From Abscondita cerata (lineage: Eukaryota > Arthropoda > Insecta > Coleoptera > Lampyridae), in assembly GCA_030710515.1 (NCBI GenBank), contig JALBCR010002251.1, positions 405,501 through 469,500 of the forward strand: a stretch of 64,000 nucleotides of DNA, written 5' to 3'. Below, piece by piece: positions 56,600 to 64,000 of this stretch. Made by a program: the position numbers and the translations under genes. How positions within the stretch are numbered: the first letter of the stretch is position 1; every line of letters starts with the position of its first letter. The notes under the pieces are model-generated. The model ran no database searches and was not told where the DNA came from. It saw only the letters and a program-made list of their open reading frames with translations.

Positions 56600-58144
56600 T
56601 TTATTTATGTTTTGTTGGGAAGCAACAAGGAAGCGGTTTAAATCTCATTACTGATTGTCGCTGTTTTTTCATCTGGTAGATGCGTACGTAATGATGTAAT
56701 TGAAACATAAATGAACTTGTGTAATTAGAGGGTTAGAAGTAGATTTTGATTTTTAATTTCGGATTTAATATTTTATTGTGAATTCTATGAAAAAATGAAA
56801 ATAATTAAAAACGTTTAGGTACCTACGTTTTTGTAACTTTTATAACTTTTTACACTATTAACTAAATGTAGAAATAGGCAATGGCAAAGACAAGTTCTCT
56901 TTAATTTGTCCGTATTTATTAACATATAATATTATCAGCTTCTAATGTGCTTTTATTCCCTTTAATTTCTGTCGGCTGTTTCTAGGCCATCTCAAACTTA
57001 AATACAGCTTAACGTTTTATTAATATTCTTATTTTTGAGTTTGTTTAACAATCGTTAAAATGGTTTAAAATAAATGTAATTTCATCCAATAATGAAAATA
57101 TTATTTATTTTGTTTTCAGAAATGAAAAGTAGATATTTCTGAAAAAAGCTTTTCCGGTTCTACTACATATAAGCTTTTGTTGACAAAACAAATTTTCTCA
57201 AAAACCTCTAATTTATATAATTTAAGAACGAATGCATAATATAAGTAATGTTAAGAATAAATGCGGAAAAATAATTTGAAAACATCTATTGTGGTTGTGA
57301 TAAAAGAATAAAAGCTCGCTATATTTTATTCTAAAATATTCAATTGCACTTTCAAATTTGCAATTTACTTTAATATGTGTAAAATGAAAAACTAAAAAAG
57401 GCAAAATGACAAAACTTCCAATTTTTCCAGCCACAAAATTGCAGGAACAATTCAACGCCACACCTGTTGAATCAGTGGTAGTAATCGACCGCTCTTGAAC
57501 ATGCAGATCGTTTCCGTTCCCGTTATTAGGCAAAAACTTAGCTTTAGCTTGAAACGTGTAATACTATAATACTTTACTCTTTGTTCTTGGCAACATTCTC
57601 TTTAACGCTTTAGTTTATTAGATTTTTTAAAAATTATTTATGCATGAGTTGTACCGATTGCTCTTTGTATCTATTTATAATTATTACTTTATACACTTGT
57701 ATCACTTATCTGAATTGAGACTTTTCAACATTTCTTAGATGAATTGAATTAAGTTTTCGGTCACAATGTCTTCAATGGCCATAATTATTATAAACAAAAA
57801 CCTTTACGTTACCAACTTGCCATACAAAACGTGTTATAAAGTAAACGGAGAAAATAAAAATTATGGACAATTTAAGTACCTAGTTAATCTTTGTTAAATT
57901 TTTAGGGAATATTTTTATGATAGTAAAAATTACTATAAGAAATTTCTATACTATTTCTTCGCCAATTATATATTGAGTGGGTACTTATAGTTTTGAAGTA
58001 TTACTATTACTATCTTCATTCATGTGAAAAATGTAAGTAGTGATTTATCAAATGACTAGCTACATTACGATTATATTCCTACAAATATTGTAATTATGAC
58101 GAACTGAAAACATACTATGAATTTTAAATTTTGGTAAAATGTTG
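56600..58144. other. Non-coding AT-rich DNA, no supported gene
   Basis: No motif recognised; the 103-codon minus-strand frame at 57222-57533 resembles nothing known to me. Confidence 0.4.
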
Positions 58145-58710
58145 CCCTTTAATAGTAGGGTAATAAGTATTTATTCTTCGTGGGCTGTGGCATACTAGTT
58201 TTCTGGAGGTCTCGAAACTTTAGAAGACGTCGACCCATCATTTCCCACACATGTTGAAGAAGTGATAAGTCAGGTGATTTTATGGACCAGAGCAAAATTT
58301 GTAACTGTGCTTGCTGCAAGAACTTTTGCGTAATGTTTTACAGTGTGCGGCCTTGCATTATCCTATTGGAAATTGCATCTGTTAATATCTGAATGAACAA
58401 CACTAGCACTAGTTCTAAAACATTATTGACATAACCATGTGCGGTCAATGTCTCTGGGATAAACACAAGACGTGATCTTCCTCCAATAGCTATCACACCC
58501 CAAATCATCACACCAGGTGTCATGGTGATGTGACATCTTTCGGCAAACTGGATATTTCTTTGTTCTCCTAGATATCCACAAACAACACCGAAAAACAGTT
58601 TCATTCCTCTTATGAAATTAATCATGTCGCTTTGGACACCATGCCAGCCTGACAGTCTTCTGTGATGCCGTTAGAGGAAGACGTCGATTTGAACGATATG
58701 GGTTTTTTAG
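58145..58710 (-). pseudogene. Tc1-like transposase remnant
   Basis: Tc1 transposases use a DDE catalytic triad to move TA-flanked elements. Minus-strand reading in order: RRLPLTASQKTVRLAWCPKR (linker before the catalytic domain), then TMTPGVMIWGVIAIGGRSRL, VFIPETLTAHGYVNNVLE, a frameshift, QDNARPHTVKHYAKV (second catalytic Asp at about 58355), another frameshift and PDLSLLQHVWEMMGRRLL (Pro-Asp-Leu-Ser with the Glu of SPIEH replaced by Gln). The first Asp block is decayed. Inverted repeats were not found. Dead. Confidence 0.75.
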
Positions 58711-60139
58711 GGATATTCTTGTATTACGAATGGTGTTCACTCTTACCTTAAGATACCAACAAGTACCCATCTGTGAAGATACTACCACAAACCCTTCTTA
58801 TATTATCATCTCAAGTTTTCTCTTATACAAAATCATAAAAACAAGACATTAAAGCTGTGCGTCTCTCTGTGCTGTTAAAAATTCTCTCTTTTAGCGTCTT
58901 TCATCAATCCCGAATTGAAATATTTACATTAAGCATACCAGAGTAAACATTGCAACAGAATGAAACCTCGAATTAATGCTAGTTAAACTCCAGTTAAACA
59001 GTGAGTCGTTGACCAAAATTACCATATCCTTATTTTTACTGTAACAAATTTTGCGAAAAGAAAACCTGCTTCTTTCATATATGATAATTAACCGATAATC
59101 AGAAACATGAAAAAAATGTCCACTTTGTCTTACTAGAAGCATTTTATGACCTAAAAAACTCTTAAAAACAGCAGTGGCAGTTTTTGGTCAATATTTAATT
59201 TATGTTAAAGTAATGTTTATTGACATTGCTTGTTTTAAATTCGTAGCATTATTTTTCTGGACAGCGCATTTTATATAAAAGTGAGAATGTTTAATAAACA
59301 GTTTTTTTGCAAAAACTTAAGAGAAAATAAACTTGCAGAAGCCCACGTCGAAACACCGAATGACAGATTTTATTACCACTATGGGGTTGGCGTCTTCAAC
59401 CCCATCTTAATCGATATAATCATTTTTACATCCGGTAATTGTAACATTTGGAATGTGGATGTCAACTACGCAATTAATATAACAAATCCAATTAACTAAC
59501 GCTGACACACAAGGAAGCATTTACACGTCCTTGTGAACAAAGCAAACAAACCTACTTCATACATATAAAACGGAATAGGTACGAACGAAAAGGCAGTTAC
59601 GTTTAAGCCCGAATTCGACACTTAATTCGCGACGCTGACCAGTAGGCCAGCACGTAGATAGCACTTTAATCGGTTAACAATTCACACGGAAGTATGGAAT
59701 ACAAGCGGCGCCTAATATCGCTCACACTGTATATATATAACCCGTAATTCAAAAATTTTTCATCAAAGAGGACCATGAAAAAATGTATAAATGCATAATG
59801 CATAATGCATAAAACTGGATGTATTGAAATTAATTCTGTCAGAATTGACAAATGTACGAGCTAAGCTAAGATACACCTGTTATATCTTGCTGTGTCGTTC
59901 ATGGCAAAGTTTGATGAAAAATTGTTTGAATCACGCGTTACGATTTAACTATGTTCGACAACCTTACGCCAGTACATTCATTCATGAAAATATTCTATTC
60001 CACTTACTGTAAGTGGAATGTAAATAAACTCATTTAAACATAAACCGATTCTTCTCCAGTCCTTTCTCTGATCAACCCGGTGTCTAGTATTCACCCTAGA
60101 CGCCATACCACTGGAAAGTGATAATGATGTTAAACAATA
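58711..60139. other. Non-coding DNA, no supported gene
   Basis: No protein motif. A perfect small hairpin (GGGGTTGGCGTCTTCAACCCC, 59384-59404) and a weak CAGAAGCCCACGTCGAAAC string at 59337 that loosely resembles the hammerhead-like motif. Confidence 0.35.
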
Positions 60140-60144
60140 AATCA

Positions 60145-60790
60145 ATCGGATGGACTACCAGCTAGTTAGAGCTGCTCTGAAGATAGAAAGCCAATCCAGT
60201 GGAAAATACACACTAGAAAATATTCTCGCAAGCAACACCTGTAAACCGAAGCACCGAAGAACCAAATCAGCATATCACAAACTCAATAATAATCAAAGAA
60301 AAAAAATAGTGCCGAAAACAGAAAACTGATAACAAACTCTCCTACCATAGATAACTACAAATGATTAACAGAACAGAATTAATTGCAAATTATTACTTCG
60401 GAAGAATTATATATAAAAACACCGCAGAGGAAAACACAGACTATGTCACTCTAAAAGAACTAGAAACATCACTCAAGGAGATGAAAAAAACAAAGATGGA
60501 TGAACAACAACTTACGATCCGTTGGTGACATTGTGTTCACTACAGATAATCTTTGTCTTCTAAAACAGGACACACATAAAGTTGAGATGGCAATAAAAAG
60601 AACGTACGTATTGAAGGAAGAAAACGAGTGTAGATATTTGGGCTGTTCTATATTAGGTAACTATCACAATAGTTTTCTAGATGAATCTGATTGGGATGAG
60701 CTGTATATATTTTAATGACAAATTTCTTATGACTGAAATGGGAAGGATACCTTCGAGATTCAGTGACAACAAATGGATGATCAGTGTGTT
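60145..60790 (+). pseudogene. RTE-like non-LTR retrotransposon, internally deleted
   Basis: 60152-60300 reads MDYQLVRAALKIESQSSGKY, the DH..VRA segment that ends the endonuclease domain. 60361-60505 reads LIANYYFGRIIYKNTAEENT, then TLKELETSLKEMKKTKMDE, the stretch just before reverse transcriptase motif 1. Directly joined at 60500 is DIVFTTDNLCLLKQDTHKVE (region of the catalytic ADDIV box, with the first Asp changed to Gly) and ECRYLGCSI; RFSDNKWM follows near 60760. A deletion has removed most of the polymerase palm between about 60500 and the DIVF block. Inactive. Confidence 0.6.
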
Positions 60791-61803
60791 GGTTGGTGTG
60801 TTTTCTTGCTAATTGTAAAATTGTGAAGTATATGTTTTTTTTGTTTGCAACGGTATTCAAACTGTAGAGGCTCTAACTTTCAGCAAGCATCATTAATCTG
60901 AACCACGACGACTCGAGAAAGAATTCATTAATCTTTTACTTCATTTTTGATCTATTTGGTTTAGCAATTTATTTTGAAAAAAAAACCTTTAAACCAACCA
61001 AGTAATGTTTTTGCATAGTATGTCGAGCAAGTATTTATTACATAAAATTTAAATCGAATGAGTCATGGAAACTTCGTGCCGGTATAGGGTCTCTTTTGGC
61101 TGGAAGTTTCAATTTCGGTTGGGGGAATTTGAACTTCCGTTACTCTCGTTTGTTGTCAGGGCATCCGCGCACGATTGAAGGCGTTTGTGAACGTTCGGGG
61201 TGGATTTCGTGGGCTGCTCGGGTTGTTTGGTTAAGTTAGTAACTGCAGTTGATAGGTTTTAAGTCAATGAGCTCGGGTATAGATCAAAACTTACTTCTGT
61301 ATAACAAAATTTGATATTTTTTGGTGCTACAAGAATATGAAGTAAATTAATAGATTATTAAGCATTTACATATTTCCTTTTTTCCATTGCTAAAAAATGA
61401 AGGTTAAATAATATATTGTCATATGAAATTGAATGAGTAGGGAAATTTTGTTTGTATGCAATATATCTCAGGAATTGTGATGAAAACTTTTGAAAAGTCT
61501 CTAGGATTTGTGGTTACAATACCTAAAGCATTAGGTATTAAACCACGTTGATACATAATTTAGGTGTTAGAGTACGTTTAGGGTAGTGGGGCGAGGTCAC
61601 AAAAAGGGACCGGAGCGAGGATTTAAAGGCAGTTAAGGTTTGATTAACCTAGTAACCGAATATCGCGCCAATGAGGATATCCAAAACAGCTGATGACGCC
61701 ATGACAGTTTAGTTCGTGTGGTGCATACAAAACATTAACCTCCAATTGAATTTTTAAAATAACGTTGTTCTTTTTGTTAATTGTGTGAATTTGAAGACAG
61801 AAA
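60791..61803. other. Non-coding DNA; 61080-61260 and 61580-61740 GC-richer
   Basis: These two blocks are conspicuously richer in G (GGGGCGAGG, GGGACCGGAGCGAGG) than the surroundings. They may be promoter or 5' UTR DNA of the small reading frame at 61804, or part of an unrecognised element. Confidence 0.3.
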
Positions 61804-62137
61804 ATGGGAGATTTAGTAGATTATCTCAAAAGGCTTAAAGTCGAGTATAGTGACGTCACAGCTCGTTATATTGCTAAAATAAGCATTGTGGGTTTATGTG
61901 CCTGCATCAATGATGAAATGGAGTGAAAGTTGTAGCAGCACAGTTAAAAAGGTAGTTCCTTTGATAGAAGGAGATAAGCTAGTGGACATGTTAAATTCTC
62001 TTAGTGATACTGGGGATTCTGCAGTTTTAATGAGAGTAGTGGAACCATTTGCTACCAGATTCACAAGTAAAAATGAATCACCTTTATTAAATTCTATTTT
62101 GAATATTGCGATGATTAATTTTGTACAGCATCCTTGA
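61804..62137 (+). CDS. Hypothetical frame, possibly frameshifted
   Basis: ATG 61804 gives MGDLVDYLKRLKVEYSDVTA, RYIAKISIVGLCACINDEME and a stop at 61924. A second frame, one base over, opens at 61886 and continues SESCSSTVKKVVPLIEGDKL, VDMLNSLSDTGDSAVLMRVV...NFVQHP to 62137. The two join naturally near INDEME/WSESC, suggesting a single protein of about 110 residues broken by one frameshift. No domain recognised. The upstream 250 nt are G-rich and could be its 5' UTR. Possibly an exon or part of an unknown element. Confidence 0.25.
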
Positions 62138-62474
62138 TAAACAGATCGAAAGACAAAAGATGTAAATTAGGCCTTCATGTAGAGGAATTAGTCCAAATAT
62201 TTGTTCTCAACCGACCCTGTAAAATTATAGTTCAATGAATTTGTTAGATTTAAGAATACTTACCAAAATAGGGGAGACCCTGCCGATGAGATGAAATTTG
62301 GTTAAAATTGTCATTTAGGGCAAGCTGATATTATCTGTTGATAGGAATTAACAGGTAATTGCTTAGTGAGCGAGGTAAAATCGCATTCCTGCGTTTGAAA
62401 ATCCATGTCAGTTAAGATAGGTCTATGATCGGAAGGATGTTTCGATGACCTGAAATTGTGTAACAATAAAATAG

Positions 62475-62789
62475 TTGAGCTTGCACAAAACATGTAGATT
62501 AGGTGTGTTATGGACAAAGGAAGCTGTAAATAAGCCTAAAATGTTTGAATTTGAGTGCGCCGATTTAAAAACACTAAAAATTAATTACAACTTAACCTCA
62601 AAATTTTGGGTTAAGGAAAAGTGCAAATTGTGGAGTTATGTGACATTATTATGTGTAAGTGTCGCATATCATTATTATCAGAAGAGGAAAAGGCGTCGTT
62701 TGGGCCGGATTTTGATAAGGCAGGCAGACAAAGATAGAGGCGGGATTGAATTTCAAAAAGAGGCGCAAATTGATAAAATATCCAAATAG
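62475..62789 (+). CDS. Hypothetical frame with one hydrophobic segment and basic tail
   Basis: 104 codons; the part from Met at 62541 contains LWSYVTLLCVSVAYHYY, a possible membrane segment, followed by KRKRRRLGR. No family recognised. The start is arbitrary and the frame may be coincidental. Confidence 0.2.
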   Translation: MSLHKTCRLGVLWTKEAVNKPKMFEFECADLKTLKINYNLTSKFWVKEKCKLWSYVTLLCVSVAYHYYQKRKRRRLGRILIRQADKDRGGIEFQKEAQIDKISK

Positions 62790-62802
62790 GCCATGCCTAA
62801 GC

Positions 62803-62810
62803 TATAAATA
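62803..62810 (+). promoter_or_regulatory. TATA-box-like TATAAATA
   Basis: A perfect TATAAATA, followed 20-30 nt later by a pyrimidine-rich CGTCTCTTCTTCG stretch and a GC-richer 700 bp. It could drive transcription toward the YqaJ-like pseudogene or be an LTR promoter; neither is shown. Confidence 0.3.
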
Positions 62811-63540
62811 AGAGTACCTGCAATTTAAGCGTCTCTTCTTCGAATGGTCGTGGGCGTGAGTGCACGCAGAGGCTGCGCCGAATTTTAATAATAAATTATT
62901 AAGTGCTTCGAAGTATCAGTCCGAAGTTTACAAGTTACGGGCTAGAAGTAATGCCGTTGAATTTCCCCTGAGGTACCATTCCAGGGATGAAAATAATTAG
63001 ATAGTGCGCAGTAATTAAAGCTGTAGGAGATTTGAGACCTAAAAGGAACAGTTAAAAGAAATTGAAGTCCGGAAAGATAAAGGAAAAATACGAAGTAAAC
63101 TTACCAAGTTAGTGAGTGTAGTTTACAGCTGGATGCAGCGTTAAATTCACCAGCACGGAGGAAACCTGGAGTTTTAATCAAAGCATCGCTGGAGGCAGCA
63201 TTGTAGCTGAAAAAGAAGTACTACGACAAATACGTGTGACGGAAAAGAGTGGCGAACAAACCTGAGTGATCATAATAAGGTCCGACCATTTTGTAATTAG
63301 TTTTAAGTCTTTTAATGCGTTAAGTTTGTATATAATATCCATTAGTTGTTAAGGTCGTTGCGCCGGTGTTTGCACCACTAGGGATGCGCGGAAACTGAAG
63401 TTTGCGTACGACAAAACTAAGTAAATGTGGGGGCGCACCGCGGTTCAAAGAAACACCGGGAATATTTTAGTTAAGAATTTATAATTTATTTTATTGTCGA
63501 CTTCAGCACAGTGGAGAACAAATGAAACCAATAAATAAGT
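62811..63540 (+). other. GC-richer untranslated-like region, ends in AATAAATAAG...TGTGTGTCA
   Basis: Less AT-rich than average and without long frames. It begins after the TATA-like box and ends in AATAAATAAGTTTGTGTGTC right where the YqaJ-like frame begins, which could be a poly(A) signal and the end of a solo LTR-like insertion. I could not find matching left and right ends. Confidence 0.25.
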
Positions 63541-63554
63541 TTGTGTGTCAGTCA

Positions 63555-64000
63555 TTTACCTAATCATATCACAATTCATTGCAATATATATAAACCGGAA
63601 TTAGAAATATTAAATTATGAACAACTGCTATCAGAAGGTCGTACACTTAATTTTACAATGGGAACAGATGTAATAGAGAACATTGAAAAATCAACACGAT
63701 CACAGTATGAATCAGACGAATGGTACAATCAACGAGCTGGTAGAATCACGGCATCAAAATTTAAATCAGTATGTCGTACATCTGTTTCCAACCCATCACT
63801 GTCTGTAATTAAATTGATTTTTATTTCAATCAAAAGCAACGGAATGAGGTTTAAAACATAAACGCATTGCAATAAGTGAATACTTACAGGACATGAAATC
63901 TATACATAAAATTTCACAGTTTCATCTGTTGGACTATGCATAAATACCAACGATCCCAGATTTGCTGCTTCTCCTGATGGCATTATTATTTGTAATTGCT
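63555..64000 (+). pseudogene. YqaJ-like (lambda-exonuclease fold) nuclease pseudogene, cut by window end
   Basis: YqaJ domains are PD-(D/E)XK nucleases related to phage recombination exonucleases; copies are common in insect genomes and occur in some transposons. From 63555 the plus strand reads NHITIHCNIYKPELEILNYE, then STRSQYESDEWYNQRAGRIT, ASKFKSVCRTSVSNPSLS, the classic WY..R.GRITASKF...C motif. After stops and a shift at about 63855, EYLQDMKSIHKISQF follows, then CINTNDPRFAASPDGIII, containing the catalytic ASPDG Asp. The remainder, including the E-x-K, lies beyond the window. At least two frameshifts. No start codon can be assigned because the 5' end is not recognisable; it may join the frames at 61804-62789, but nothing shows that. 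Confidence 0.7.

Noticed and set aside
63130..63230. hAT-like string (KASLEAAL...KKKYYDKY)
   Set aside because: Only a short loose resemblance in one frame with stops, without the conserved hAT dimerisation motif.
62800..63550. Solo LTR of a retrovirus-like element
   Set aside because: TATA box and AATAAA-like strings are present, but no TG...CA ends, target duplication or primer-binding site could be matched.

Overview
This is an AT-rich, gene-poor stretch of a eukaryotic genome, almost certainly an arthropod and most likely an insect. The evidence is the mix of degenerate mobile elements: Tc1/mariner-type elements with DUF4817-like N-termini, a Penelope-like element with a GIY-YIG domain, Jockey/CR1-like and RTE-like non-LTR fragments, a Crypton-type tyrosine recombinase and many TA-flanked inverted-repeat elements. 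There is no operon structure, no rRNA, no CRISPR array and no intact host gene. Nearly every short open frame in the window looks like chance. The one hint of a host gene is a possible first coding exon ending in a consensus splice donor near 10976-11000.

Layout: 1-7600 is mostly unremarkable DNA with one MITE-like element carrying a tRNA-like module (2513-3148) and a purine-rich strand (3590-4480). 7633-9887 is a TA-flanked mariner-like element with very long inverted arms and a transposase pseudogene that keeps a 55-nt GT-AG intron. 9.9-22 kb holds the candidate exon, a tRNA 3'-half-like sequence, an inverted repeat with a hammerhead-like core (12395-12655), an (AT)n tract and a short tandem duplication (19.2-19.4 kb). 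22.0-22.9 kb is a Crypton-type recombinase remnant. 25.8-30.1 kb holds two internally deleted DUF4817-group elements (25849-26553 and 28672-30142) with a second tRNA-module MITE between them (27885-28475). 32.4-33.2 kb and 39.7-39.8 kb contain related terminal repeats. 37063-39556 is a DDE element with clean 18-bp TIRs and TA target duplication.

40-45 kb holds a non-LTR endonuclease fragment, two copies of a small inverted-repeat family and the Penelope-like remnant (42.8-44.0 kb, minus). 47.9-48.2 kb is the 3' tail of a non-LTR ORF. 48533-51438 is another mariner-like element split by a 5'-truncated Jockey/CR1-like insertion. 52.7-56.6 kb is a cluster of hairpin elements, several nested inside one another. 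58.1-58.7 kb is a Tc1 remnant, 60.1-60.8 kb an RTE-like remnant, and the window ends inside a frameshifted YqaJ-type nuclease pseudogene (63555-64000).

The genes do not work together as a pathway. The biology here is successive transposon invasion, nesting and decay. The least conventional signals are (i) a two-copy inverted-repeat family that carries a tRNA-like, box A/box B module, (ii) recurrent 35-40 nt hairpin motifs whose conserved positions match a hammerhead ribozyme core and that look like Penelope-type terminal repeats, and (iii) nested foldback elements. All identifications come from reading translations and motifs by eye; no alignment or database search was run.
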